NCBI GenBank assembly: GCA_049999805.1
Contig: JBNGIO010005900.1
Location: 46,251-110,250, forward strand
Reading direction: 5' to 3'
DNA from: Folioceros fuciformis
Lineage: Eukaryota > Anthocerotophyta > Anthocerotopsida > Anthocerotales
Length of the DNA: 64,000 nt
The translations under genes and the position numbers were made by a program. This document shows positions 54,078-64,000 of this stretch, piece after piece; position 1 is the stretch's first letter, and each line of letters starts with the position of its first letter. The notes beneath the pieces are model-generated. The model was given only the letters and a program-made list of their open reading frames with translations, ran no database searches and was not told the DNA's origin.

Positions 54078-56056
54078 ATGGAAGACCTCGAGCATTCGAA
54101 GCTGCTCGAATGGGCATGCTCTAGAGGCATCACCGATACCCCACTCGCCCCCTCCTCAAGCACGTGCTCGATGTGTGCATGCGGCGGCCTCGGCTTCTCT
54201 TTGCGGATTGCTTCCTTTCCTCTAGCTGGCGGGTAGGCTTGGCTCGCTATTTGCCTAGCCCTTGTGGATTTTGAGCTGTGACGTGTCAACATCTGGTCTC
54301 ATCATGTGATGTGCTTTATTCTGGAATGAGCAGGAGGGGACTTGCAGCTGTCCGAGCCCTCCAAGAGGGGGAGTTGATACTTAGGGTGCCGGATGCAGCT
54401 CTTATGAGCTTACGGAGTGCCAGAGGGGACACTGTCCTGGCTCAAGCCCTATGCAAACACCCGAGGTTGTCATCTGTACAGGTCGGTTTTTGGCTTCCTT
54501 TGGTGTCTGCGCTGTTCACATGGGCTTGACTGCTGAAACTTGCGCAATTATGGCAAACTCATCTCAAATTGTTGGGCGCGTTCATGCCCAGGCTGTTGCA
54601 GATTCTCACGGTCCACCTTCTGCGAGAGACCTCCAAGAAAGAGGAGTCGAAATGGTACTCTTACCTGCAGCATCTTCCTAGAGTTCATCATACCCTGGCA
54701 CATTTTTCTGATGATGAAGCCGAGGCTTTGCAGGTGAGTTTCTGGTTCTCTCTTTTCACTCTTCTCTCAGAATTCTGCCCTATCCGCTGAAAGTTGATGT
54801 CCTCCCCAGGTGGAGGAGGCAGTTTGGGCGGCAAAGCAGGCTGCAATTCAAGCTCGACAATCATGGCTCGAAGCACAGGGTGTACTGAAGGACTTGAAAT
54901 TGCAATCCAAGTTCCAGAGTCTGAAAGCCTGGCTTTGGGCTGCCGCTACCGTGAGTGAATTGTAGTTTTACATGTGATATGGAATGACAGTGCAGCGAAT
55001 TTGTCTATTTCATGCAGTTTGGTTTGTTTGATGTGCTTAGATCTCGTCTCGCACACTACACGTACCCTGGGATGAGGCAGGCACACTCTGCCCTGTAGGC
55101 GACTTGTTCAATTACGCTCCTCCTGGTGCTAGAGTTCCGGGCAGGGCAAGTCAAGGGGACGGCAGTCTGATAACATGCTCAGGCTGTGAGTGCCAAAACC
55201 AAGCCGGAACGGACGTTTCCACTTGTAGCTGCATCGGGGATTATGAGTCTGGAGGCGAAGATGATGGCGGTGGTTTAGAACTGAAAGACAGACTCAGAGA
55301 CGGGGGCTACGAGGATGGATGTCATGCTTTCTGCTTCTATGCACGGCAGCATTACAAGAAAGGTGAACAGGTGAGTGATCAGCAACACTCGTCACCATTT
55401 CCTTTTTGTGTTCCTTCACCTCCTTATGTCATCGTTGGGGGTGCCAGGTCCTCCTGTGCTACGGTCAGTACGACAACATAGAGCTTCTGGAGCATTACGG
55501 CTTTCTGCTGCCAGACAACCCAAACAATAATGTTCACATTCCCTTGCCCTTGCCTTCAGAGTTTGGCACCGACAGGAACACATCCTGGCTTCCCACAGTG
55601 CAGCCTGGCGACCTCTACCTTGGAGTCGATGGAAGGCCTTCATTTTCGCTACTTTCAGCTCTTCGCCTCCTTGCCGCCCCTCCCGTGTTGAGGAGAGCGC
55701 GCAGCCATTTGGCCATGTCAGGCATGCAGATATCTCCCCAGTCGGATCTCGCGGTTTACCAGTGGCTCAAGAAGAAATGTCAGGCACTCCTTGCGAACCT
55801 TCCGACAGACGTACAGCAAGACAAACAGTTTCTGCGTGTCATAAGCAACTCCGAGAGAGACGACCCGGTCGGTTCTTGTGTCTGCCCAGCTGAACAGGAG
55901 TTGAGTAAGCTACATCTATTACAACACAGAGGACGGACAGAAGTAGAGAGGTGGAAGCTCGCGGTCGTGTGGAGACTAGGGTATAAAGAAGTTTTGCTGG
56001 CTTGCGTGGCGCATTGTGGCAGAAAACTGTGTGTGTTGCAAAGGCAGCTTGCGTAG
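54078..56056 (+). CDS. SET-domain protein lysine methyltransferase, Rubisco LSMT/SETD3-like, 6 exons
   Basis: Member of the plant LSMT-like group (similar to Arabidopsis At1g24610 from memory), which methylate lysine in non-histone proteins. Exons 54078-54232, 54334-54481, 54602-54733, 54810-54950, 55041-55370 and 55448-56056 join in phase to ~504 aa. It opens MEDLEHSKLLEWACSRGIT. The SET domain starts with GGRGLAAVRALQEGELILRV, is interrupted by the usual helical insert (YSYLQHLPRVHHTLAHFSDD, KAWLWAAAT), resumes with SRTLHVPWDEAGTLCPVGDL and FNYAPPG, then VLLCYGQYDNIELLEHYGFL containing the conserved YG...LL..YGF. An acidic, Cys-containing loop (CSGCECQNQ, ESGGEDDGGG) expands the SET fold. 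The C-terminal Rubisco-LSMT substrate-binding region follows. No transit peptide is evident. Convergent with the PCD gene. Confidence 0.88.
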
Positions 56057-56660
56057 GTCAGCAGCAACATGAACTGCAGTCCTACCTTGCCCTTTCTTCT
56101 TGTGTAGGCAGCATTCTGTGGAATCCTTCCACCCAGATGATGCTTGTAGGCCGGGCTTTCTGATCCACTCTTTTGTTAGGGTGCGCTGCATTGTAAGGGA
56201 TGCACCTCGATGCATTCACTCGTTCAAGGTCACGCTTTCGTTGAAGGAGCTAACACGGTTACTCATCTGTCGCTCCTTTACCATCTCCTTGTGTTACTCT
56301 CCGGACTCCAAAACCACGATGGAGTCCTCCCCATCGTTATCGGTGCCATATTTCGCAGTGCCTATGATACTCCGTCCTCCTGCTTACTCCTTGATGAGTA
56401 CAGTTCCTAACTATGGCGTGCGACGAGGACGCAAAATCTGTCTCCTCTGCCGCGACCAGCACGTCGAAAACCAACTCTGCCCTGTCGAGTCTCTGTCGCA
56501 GACTGTTAGAACTCTTGACAACTTTCTGATCTCGCCTCGAGGAAAATCAGTACATATGCAAAATCAAGATCTACACACCAAAACGGTTTTGTCTACCAAT
56601 CTCCTCTACATCAGGAAGCAACATGAAGGAGACGAGGAAAGTAAAGGGAGCTCAGCGAAT
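56057..56660. other. Convergent 3' spacer
   Basis: About 600 bases between two convergent stop codons. A plus-strand open frame (56100-56669) runs through it, but has no motif and overlaps the 3' ends, so I treat it as untranslated sequence. Confidence 0.45.
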
Positions 56661-57236
56661 TCAGCCTGACGATGCAGGCTGCGCCGCGACCGAGAACCTA
56701 CGGAAGAGATGATCAATTTTCAACTCATTGATTTTGGCAGCCAGGATGAAGTCGTTCTCGGTCAAACCTCCCACAGCATGCGTGCTGATATTTATGCTCA
56801 CGTTGTTCCACCCAACAAGGTGGAGGTCAGGGTGATGCCCTTGCTCCTCCGCAACCTCAGCCACATGCTTAAACAGCTCCAGGCCTTTAAGAAAGGATTT
56901 CGACTTCCAGGCCCGGTGCAAGCAGAGCGCCCTGTCTTTAGGATCCTCCACGAGCTGCCACCCGGGCACCTGCGGCAGCAGCAACTCCGCCGCCTCCCGC
57001 CTCATCGGCCGCACAGTTTTGGCCTCGCATGGCACGCACTTCTTCTTGCTCAGCGGAGGCAGCATCTGCTCCTCGGGCTGGTTTGAGCTGCTCCTAGCCT
57101 GCATCTTCGTTACCGGCGCCTGCAAATTCCACCTCGTCCTAGCCAGCCGCAGCTGCACGCTCAAGCCATTGAGATGCGCCCCATGCACCGAGGCCACGCA
57201 CGGTGTGCAACGTGCCAGCGAGCCCCCGATCATCAT
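56661..57236 (-). CDS. Pterin-4a-carbinolamine dehydratase (PCD/DCoH-like), organelle-targeted, intronless
   Basis: Predicted to dehydrate pterin-4a-carbinolamine, the recycling step after aromatic-amino-acid hydroxylation; plant organellar PCD proteins are also linked to molybdopterin and Rubisco assembly. The ATG at 57236 gives ~191 aa. The first ~95 residues are basic and Ser/Arg-rich, consistent with a transit peptide. The domain follows: LPQVPGWQLVEDPKDRALCL, FLKGLELFKHVAEVAEEQGH then HPDLHLVGWNNVSINIST, and HAVGGLTENDFILAAKIN, matching the PCD signature H-H-P-x-[IVL]-x-x-x-[YFW]-x-x-[VI] with the catalytic His residues and the later HxxGGLTxxDxxLA motif. There is no intron. Stop overlaps nothing; convergent neighbour 600 bases away. 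Confidence 0.9.
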   Translation of the reverse strand: MMIGGSLARCTPCVASVHGAHLNGLSVQLRLARTRWNLQAPVTKMQARSSSNQPEEQMLPPLSKKKCVPCEAKTVRPMRREAAELLLPQVPGWQLVEDPKDRALCLHRAWKSKSFLKGLELFKHVAEVAEEQGHHPDLHLVGWNNVSINISTHAVGGLTENDFILAAKINELKIDHLFRRFSVAAQPASSG

Positions 57237-58698
57237 CCCGCTCAAACGCAACTGCTCAAATCGCTCGATCACTCACCCTGCCAAGTGTGGAACTGATCTG
57301 GCTAAGCTGCCGTGTCAGCCTTATATGTACTGTCCCTGCCGACACCATACCCGCCCTCGGGCTCCGAATAAGTTTGAGTAGAAGTAGAGCGAGATATGTA
57401 TATTCGAAGTAACAGCAGGTTCGGTAGCGTTCTTTACGTCACTGCACAGCACATCCGATTCAAGGATTATGATTTTGTTGTTGTGGATTTATGTTTACAA
57501 AATATTACATAAAATTCATTTTATACGTACATAAATTTTTATTTTGGAAGGACCAACTTGGACTGACCAGCTCCTTGAGTTCAAAGCTGATTTGAATCTT
57601 TAAAAACTTGGTAAAAAATCCTAGCTTTGGACCCACACTATGAGACTATGATATAGAATTTAATTGCATGGATTTGCTCTTAACAAGCAACATTTGACTC
57701 AACATCTTTGTGGAGGAAGACATAGCCACCTAGAAAGAAGCCCACAATTTCTTGTATGTTTGTGTAATATGGATTGTGCTAGAGTGGAAGTAGTGGAATT
57801 TGTGTCCACTAAGCCAAAAGAACACACATTTATAAGAGCCCCATGAATAAGCAATGTAAGAACAATTGTGATTAAGCATCTGTATGATTACATAGAACAC
57901 ACACAAAAAAACTATTATTATTAATGAAGCTGTTGATTACATAGACACACCTCAAGGTTTAAGAATGCGCTCTTCAGTTTAGGTGTGACGGTTGGAGCAA
58001 AACTCTAACTAGGATTAAAATTAGGTTAGAACTAACTCTAACTCATTATCTGGCTCTTGAATAGCACAAAACTTTTATTTATTTTAGAAAAACAAGATGG
58101 AAAAACCAGATTAAAATTAGGTTAGAACTAACTCTAACTCATAATCTGGCTCTTGAATAGCACAAAACTTTTATTTATTTTAGAAAAACAAGATGGAAAA
58201 ACCATCTACACAATTAGGTTAGAACTAACTCTAACTCATAATCTGGCTCTTGGATAGCACAAAACTTTTATTTATTTTAGAAAAACAAGATGGAAAAACC
58301 ATCTATACCTATAGAAGGAGATAAACCATGATAGAGGGACACAAGGAGCTAACCCCCTTCAAGTCTAATGACTACCAAGTACCTAAGTACCTATCTAATT
58401 GGATAGGTCCTTAGATACGGTGACTTAAGCGAAGGTTGCCCTTGGTGTAAGTAGCTAGGTTCACCATGGTACAGTTATAAGGTACCAAGTCCCATGACAT
58501 AAATTCATCTTTACTAGACTATAATAGACTTTTCTTCTACAAGAGCATGGCTTTGCTTGAATATAAATGTGAGCTTCTACAAGTTGCTTTCCATGGAGCT
58601 CACAAAATCCAGGCACAACTGACAACAACTTGTAAAGCCTATTGCATATTTTAGCTTTCCATGGGCATTTGATATTAGTAAGTTTTTTGTGACATCAA
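57237..58698. other. AT-rich spacer between PCD and the Copia element
   Basis: About 1.5 kb, very AT-rich after 57400. The left end is the PCD promoter. A 96-97-bp tandem repeat lies at 58015-58310. No gene recognised; the short frame at 57664-57846 has no motif. Confidence 0.5.
58015..58310. repeat. 96-97-bp tandem repeat, three copies
   Basis: The anchor ttaggttagaactaactc occurs at 58021, 58117 and 58214, giving periods of 96 and 97. Each copy continues through ggctcttgaatagcacaaaa and ends near aacaagatggaaaaacca. Copies are nearly identical, so amplification is recent. Confidence 0.92.
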
Positions 58699-58904
58699 TG
58701 TTGGAAGTGTTTAGAGTAGCAACTCATATTAATTAGGACTTATTAAGGAGGCGGTTAATAACCGTTTCATCAAACTTCATATGCGCCAAGTTGCGCGAAC
58801 TCCAATAACCGTTTTTATTGTTCTTGCCTCAAGTTTTGCTCACGCACGATCGTTGCTCCCTTGCTCAAGTGTGCTATGATCGATCCTACCTAGCAATCGC
58901 GATA
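58699..58904 (+). mobile_element. 5' LTR of a Copia retrotransposon (boundaries approximate)
   Basis: Starts with tgttggaagtgtttagag, a typical plant Copia LTR 5' end (TG...), and ends just before the primer binding site at 58905. The natural 3' end may be the ...ctagca at 58893, leaving a short spacer. The ~200-base length is normal for small Copia LTRs. The matching 3' LTR is not present in this window, so the boundaries rest on motifs only. Confidence 0.6.
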
Positions 58905-58916
58905 TGGTATCAGAGC
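58905..58916 (+). other. Primer binding site for initiator tRNA-Met
   Basis: The 12 bases tggtatcagagc are the standard plant Copia primer binding site, complementary to the 3' end of initiator methionine tRNA, and sit directly after the LTR. Confidence 0.85.
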
Positions 58917-59702
58917 AGGTGGAGATGGCGCACTTGGGCGCGCTAATTGCTCGACCTGGCGGCCGCTAATCCACGCGGAGCACGCACTTGAGAGCGGCCA
59001 GAATTCGTGTATGCAGGCAGCGTGGCTGAGATGGATTGCTGGATGCAGCGCAGCGGCATGTGGCAGAGGCACAGGTGGGCGGCGACCTGGTTGCGCACTT
59101 GCGTGAGGGGCTGCCAGGCCTGGCGGAGGGTAACCAGGTGCTGGCGGCATTGCTGGGTTGTTGTAGCCAGTAGTGTGCAGCAGTAGGCAGCCCGGCGTGA
59201 GGTAGCGAAGGCGACAATGCGGCCAGACGTGGAGCACACAATCTGGTGCTTTTATCGGTGCACAAGAGTGCAAGGCTTGTGCTCCGTCGATCCTAAGAAC
59301 CTGTGCACAATTTGCTGGAGTCAAGTGGGTGCTGGAAGCTCTGGAGATTGGTGGTTTCTTGAGAGGATTGGACAGTCCAGGATGGGGAGAGCAGCGATAC
59401 CGCTACTGGTGATGCTGACGTGCATCAGGTGACCATGGAGCAATCTCAGCATTGGTGGTTTGCTAATCGGCGTTAAGAGAGGAGGCCAGCACGCTTCAAT
59501 CCTTGCAAATCCAGGAGAAGAGGGCGCTACCAGCCCTGTGACCCCTTGGTGTACAGTTGATGCACCTGCTGCGAGTGCAACTCATGATACCTCATCTTAA
59601 ATCCTGGAGGACGGCTCAGATGAAGGCTTCGATCAGGCACTGGAGTACCAAGTTCTAGCGAGCATTAGGGGCTTGTTCCAAGAGGGTGCTGAACTGTCAG
59701 AA

Positions 59703-61556
59703 ATGGACGAGGAAGCCGACTGTGAGCGTGCAAGGAAGGAACAAGAGAGGTTAGAAAAACTGAGAGCGGATAGAGAAGAGGAAAGAAGAGAAAGGGTGGA
59801 GAAGGAACGTGAGGAAAGACTTAACCATGAGAGACTCCCATCTGTGAAGGTTGATTTCAAGGAAAAGGACCGCCTTATCAGCGGAGCCAACTACGATGTG
59901 TGGGTGATGCGCATGTGTGGTTTCTTGAGGGAAGCTGGCTTGTGGGGACATGTCACAGGAGAAACTCCAAGGCCGGAAGATGACATCCTTAGTTTTCGAA
60001 GCACTTCACCTGGACAGCAGCACTGGGATCAGCTAGATGAGAGAGCACAAGGCATTATTCGCATTGGCTTGAGTGAGCAAATGGCTATGAGTGTGATTGA
60101 TGCCCAAACAGCTAAGGAAATGTGGGATCACTTGGCCATGGTCTATCATGCCAAGGATATGATGACGAGGATGGCTGCTCAAACCAAATTTCATTCACTC
60201 AAAATGCAGGAAGGAGAACCGATTGACCAGTTTGTCACGCAGTTTCGGAGTGCAAGACTCAAGCTGGAGCAGACTGGTGCACGAGTGAATGAGCAGGATG
60301 CCTATGTAAGAATTCTGTCAACCTTACCCCCGAGCTATTCACACTTTGTGTGTAGCCAGAATGTGGTGTTGCGGATGGCCAGGCAGCTGGCCTTGGTAGC
60401 AAACATCGATGAAGACCAGGTGCCCGCACTGGAGTTCAACGAATTGGTTGGAGCTCTGTTGCAAGAGGAGATGACGAGGCAGTCATCCAAGACACCTAGC
60501 AGCCAAGCTCTCTTCACTGCAAGGCCCAAGGGCCTTAGGAGACCTGGACAGCCACAAGGCAACAAGCAGGTTGGCAAGGGCAAGTGGTCGAACCCGAGTG
60601 GACCTGGAGAGTCATCGGGAAATAAGAAGAGAGTAGGGAACTGCAATTGGTGTGGCCTTCCCAACCACTGGAAGAGGGACTGTAGGAAGAAGAAAAACAA
60701 TGAGCCAAGGCGTGTTCCGTTACCTGAGGCACATGTGGCTGCCAAGAAGGAGAGGACATTGCCGTCGCTGCTCATGGTTTGTTCACCTCCGAGTCTGACC
60801 TCTACTGTGGAAGGAGCTGAATGCAGCGCTGATGAGAAGCCGACCAAGAGGTTCCGTCATACACATCAAGCACTAACTGTGTGCCTTAATGCAACCAGCT
60901 CTTGCGAGGGAAGCTGGTATGTGGACTCTGTGGCAACTGCCCATATTTGTTGTGATAGATCTGTCTTTGTGAGCTATGTTAAGAATAGTACCCCACAAAT
61001 AGTGCTATTAGGTGACAATAGTCAGCTAGAAATACATGGAGTAGGAGATGTTAACCTACGTTTAAGAAGTGGTTCCATTCTCACACTTAGAAATGTACTT
61101 CATGTTCCAAGTATAACACAGAATTTGCTTTCAGTTCATCAGCTCACATCAGATAATCATAATGAGGTTATTTTTAAGAAGTCCATGTGCCTAATCAAAC
61201 AGTCAGGGAAAACAATTGCCGTAGGTAGTTTAGCCCATGACCTGTTCTCATTAGATGCACATAGTATACCAGCACCTTCAGCACAATTAGCGGGTGTCAG
61301 TCCATCTATTTCTGATGTCGGGGTGACTCATATCTGGCACATGAGATTGGGGCACCCGAACCCCACTAAGTTGAGTGCAATGGAGAATTCGAATGTGTAT
61401 TTTGATGGTGTACCAAAGAACTTCGGAAATGCTTTTACATGGTGCTTAGCAAAAGTACATGCTTCACAAGAGCAACTGGATTGTTGCAACTGGTTCATGC
61501 AGACTTGTGTGGCCCATTGTCAAAGGAGTCATTTGGGGGAGGCCGGTATTTCTTAA
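59703..61556 (+). pseudogene. Copia gag-protease-preintegrase region
   Basis: Continuous frame of ~617 codons from the ATG at 59703. It begins with a charged coiled-coil (REEERRERVEKEREERLNHE), then the UBN2-type gag: NYDVWVMRMCGFLREAGLWG, AKEMWDHLAMVYHAKD, LKMQEGEPIDQFVTQFRSAR and LSTLPPSYSHFV. The zinc knuckle CNWCGLPNHWKRDC has the CX2CX4HX4C spacing. The protease core reads WYVDSVATAHIC where Copia elements usually have DSGAT, so the catalytic loop Gly is lost. A GAG-pre-integrase piece follows (IWHMRLGHPNPTKLSAMENS), after which the frame runs out of register with the integrase. It ends at 61556. Confidence 0.85.
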
Positions 61557-62134
61557 CATTTATAGATGATTACAACAGATTTGTGCACATCTATATTTTG
61601 AAGCATAAGAACAAAGCTTTTGGGTGCTTCAAACATTACCTGGCCTTGGCAGAGCGGCAGCTAGGTGTGAAAATTCTCTACCTACGAACTAACAACGGAG
61701 GAGAATTTGACTCAAATTCATTCAATGACTACTGCAGCAACCTTGGCATTGCACGCCAATTCACTGTGCCTTACAGCTCCTCGCAAAATGGCGTTGCGGA
61801 GGGGTGGCATCTGACTGGTCAAGACACCACAAAGGCGTTATTGAAGCAGGCGAATCTACCCCTAACCTATTGGGGAGAGGCAGTTACAACAGCAGCTTAC
61901 CTTCACAATAGGCTGCCGACCAGTATACTGCAGGGTCGAACCCCCTATGAATTGTGGTGCGGGAGCAAACCAACAGTGCACAATCTGAGGGCTTTTGGCT
62001 CTCCAGCCTACGCCCATGTTCCCAAGCAGAAGAGGGAGCATGCAAAACTGTCGGACAGAGCTGTGAAGCGGGTGTTCATCAAGTATACAGATGGAATAAA
62101 GGCATATAAGCTGTTTGATCCTGCAACAATGTAG
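61439..62134 (+). pseudogene. Copia integrase core, inactive
   Basis: Reads LLQLVHADLCGPLSKESFGG, RYFLTFIDDYNRFVHIYILK, LGVKILYLRTNNGGEFDSNS, then VPYSSSQNGVAEGWHLTGQD and AFGSPAYAHVPKQKREHAKL. The first catalytic Asp (HADLCGP) and the Glu (NGVAE) are present. The second catalytic Asp of the usual LRSDNGGEF is Asn here (LRTNNGGEF). The frame ends in a TAG at 62132-62134, and the same frame continues beyond it toward the RT region. Confidence 0.85.
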
Positions 62135-63987
62135 GTTGAGTATGCTCGTAGTGTGATTTTCAATGATGCTACCTTGTTGGAGCACAAGCACACTGCTGCT
62201 GCTGGTGGAGGTGAGCCCTCACATTCCATGCCTGAAGCTGCCCCTACACAAGAAGAAGATGTAGTTAGCACGTTCGAATTTGGGCATGGTAGACTGGATA
62301 TGGCATTGGACAATCTGGAGGAAGTCTAACCAGCAGTATTTGACCAATCTGAGCACAGTGTATCTCATGACGAAGAGGACACCTTCAATATATCTGGCGA
62401 AGATTCAGTGGGGGAGGTGCTTCAGGACTCATATTTGATTTCTACAAGGGACGAAGTTTTTGAGGAGGCTCCAGAAGCTCCAGCGGCACCTGAAGTTCCA
62501 CCAGCACGAGCATCGACTAGGACTCGTATAGCACCTGCATTCTACCAGTCTGAATAGTGGACCAGTAGACACAACCGTACTAATTTTTCCACAGGAGAGG
62601 TAGACAGTTCACATCCAGTGGGGGCTTTTCTGCAAGAGAGGACAAGCACATGAGTGATGAGGAAGAAGCACCCATGTTTTCATCCCTCCTGGCTACCATA
62701 TAGCAAGGTCACCCGGATAATGAACTCACAGTTGCTTAGGTGTTGGCAGTCGCTGCAGCCAACGTGAATCCAACTGATCCAGCAACCATGAAAGAGGCGT
62801 ACAGTGGCCCAGATGCTAAGGGCTAGAGGAAGGCAGTCGAGGATGAGTTTGCATCCTTGATAAAAAATGGAACTTGGACCTTGCAGGAGCTGCCACATAA
62901 CAGGAGAGCAATCAGCAATAAGTGGGTTTTCAAAACTAAATTTAATGCTGATGGATCCGTAGAAAGGTTGAAGGCAAGATTGGTGGTGAGAGGATTCTCA
63001 CAACGTGCAGGAGAAGATTATTTCGAAACATTTGCACCTATTGTGAAGTTTCCGACCCCTAGACTTGTCTTGGCCGTGGCTGCACATGAAGATCTTGATC
63101 TTGAACAGATGTACATTCACACAGCTTTTCTGAATGGAACCTTGGATGAGGAAATCTACGTGCAGCAGCCAGAAGGGTATGTTAAAAAGGGAAGCGAACA
63201 CCTGGTGTGCAAGTTGAACAAAACACTCTATGGGCTCAAGCAGAGCCCACGAGCGTGGCACAACAGGCTGGATGCTTTCTTGTTGAAGTGTGGTTTCACC
63301 AAGGCCACAGCTGATTGCAACTTGTATGTGCTAAAAAGGAAGGGAATGTACCTGCTGTTGTTGGTGTATGTAGATGATTTGATACTAGTAGCAACACCAG
63401 GTCCGGCTAGTTTGCTAATCACAGTAAAAAATCTGCTGAAGGCGGAGTTTGAAATGACGGACATAGGTCCCCTCAAGTGGTGCTTGGGAGTCGAGGTGAT
63501 CAGGGATAGATCCAAGAGGTCGATCAAACTGTCGCAAAAGAAGTACATAAATGATATGCTTAGCAGGTTTAATATGATGGAGGCCCATGGCAGCAATACT
63601 CCTTTGTCTACAGGTGTGAAGTTGTCAAAAGAGCAAGCAGCGGCCTCAACAACAAAAATTCAGGAAATGCAAAAGGTGCCTTACAAAGAAGCAGTAGGTA
63701 CGCTAATATACCTGACGTGCTTGACAAGGGTGGATATTGCGTTTCCTGTGCATCTTGTTTCTCAATTCCTAGCAAGCCATGGCAAAGATCATTGGACTCA
63801 GGTCAAGCGGATTATGAGATACCTGAAGCATACAGCAGACTATTGCATCATTTACCAGGGTGTGGACAGCAGAGTGCTTGAGCTTGTAGGATTTTGTGAT
63901 AGTGACTGGGCAGTGTTAAGTTCGCATGTAGCGGGAGGTGAGAGCCGGAGGGTGAGAGAGCGTGTGTGTGCAAACTACTCAATATGA
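62135..63987 (+). pseudogene. Copia linker, reverse transcriptase and truncated RNase H
   Basis: After six in-frame stops in the linker (62132-62826), the RT frame reads NKWVFKTKFNADGSVERLKA, RLVVRGFSQRAGEDYFETFA, LEQMYIHTAFLNGTLDEEIY, LYGLKQSPRAWHNRLD and LLLVYVDDLILVATPG. The YVDD active site is intact, but the motif-A catalytic Asp of the usual QMDVKTAFLNG is Tyr (QMYIHTAFLNG). The RNase H connection gives ELVGFCDSDWA, then sequence unrelated to Copia from about 63913 to the frame end at 63987. Confidence 0.85.
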
Positions 63988-64000
63988 TAATTAATAGAAA

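Larger units (their letters stand above)
58699..63915 (+). mobile_element. Ty1/Copia LTR retrotransposon, decayed and 3'-truncated
   Basis: Order of parts is LTR, primer binding site, gag with zinc knuckle, protease, integrase, reverse transcriptase and the start of RNase H: integrase before RT defines Copia (Pseudoviridae). The polyprotein needs at least two frame changes (gag frame 59703, integrase frame 61439, RT frame 62857) and contains in-frame stops at 62132, 62327, 62555, 62701, 62737 and 62824. RNase H breaks off after CDSDWA at about 63912; what follows is unrelated. The stretch 58917-59700 between PBS and gag is untranslated leader. Confidence 0.9.

Noticed and set aside
56100-56669. 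189-codon plus-strand frame between the SET and PCD genes
   Set aside because: It overlaps the 3' ends of both convergent genes, has no motif or good start context, and is best read as untranslated sequence.
1-64000. tRNA, rRNA or snRNA genes
   Set aside because: I looked for tRNA arm motifs and other RNA gene signals by eye and found none I could support; the tggtatcagagc at 58905 is a retroelement primer binding site, not a tRNA gene. A covariance-model scan would be needed to exclude them.

Overview
This is a nuclear chromosome window from a streptophyte plant, most likely a seed-free lineage (bryophyte or lycophyte grade); I cannot name the species. The evidence is plant-specific genes (TONNEAU1, plastid CLPP6, plastid NDC1, an NPF transporter, an NFXL-type zinc finger, a DUF1995 protein), GT-AG introns that are mostly about 50-170 bp (median near 105 bp in the models below), TTTAGGG-like repeats, and plant-type Copia, MULE and LINE remnants. 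Exons are moderately GC-rich and intergenic DNA is AT-rich.

Layout. 1-2.1 kb: degenerate TTTAGGG-rich array and a broken LINE-type reverse transcriptase. 3-4.7 kb: NDC1 (-). 7.5-9.1 kb: CLPP6 (-), head-to-head with an intronless ALKBH8-like dioxygenase at 9.3-10.3 kb (+). 10.2-12.8 kb: a tandem segmental duplication carrying an intact DUF2306 membrane-protein gene and its broken copy. 13.3-19.0 kb: a complete 13-exon FANCI gene (+). 19.4-22.1 kb: an unrecognised gene (-) and an intronless secreted protein with NlpC/P60-like features (+). 25.3-27.7 kb: NPF transporter (+). 28.1-29.8 kb: DUF1995 protein (-). 30.3-32.4 kb: an unrecognised membrane-protein locus (-) with a frame-breaking 80-bp duplication and a large inverted repeat. 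34.1-36.5 kb: TON1 (-). 37.6-39.8 kb: HhH-GPD DNA glycosylase (-), divergent from a PLP enzyme of the aluminium-resistance family at 40.1-42.5 kb (+). 43.5-47.6 kb: intronless NFXL gene (+). 47.6-53.3 kb: gene-poor DNA with a decayed MULE transposase. 54.1-56.1 kb: SET-domain methyltransferase (+), convergent with a pterin-4a-carbinolamine dehydratase (-). 57.2-58.7 kb: AT-rich spacer with a 97-bp tandem repeat. 58.7-64 kb: a decaying Copia retrotransposon with LTR end and primer binding site, cut off by other sequence near 63.9 kb.

The genes are ordinary, unrelated housekeeping genes: plastid proteostasis and electron transport, DNA repair (FANCI, HhH-GPD), tRNA/nucleic-acid demethylation, cytoskeleton, transport and transcription. 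I found no operon-like cluster and no convincing new biological system. The best leads are structural: recent local duplications with gene decay, two 47-bp assembly duplications at gaps, a long hairpin, and a methylation-type decay pattern in the Copia element. Exon coordinates were derived by hand from splice sites, reading phase and remembered family sequences, so single boundaries may be off by a few bases.
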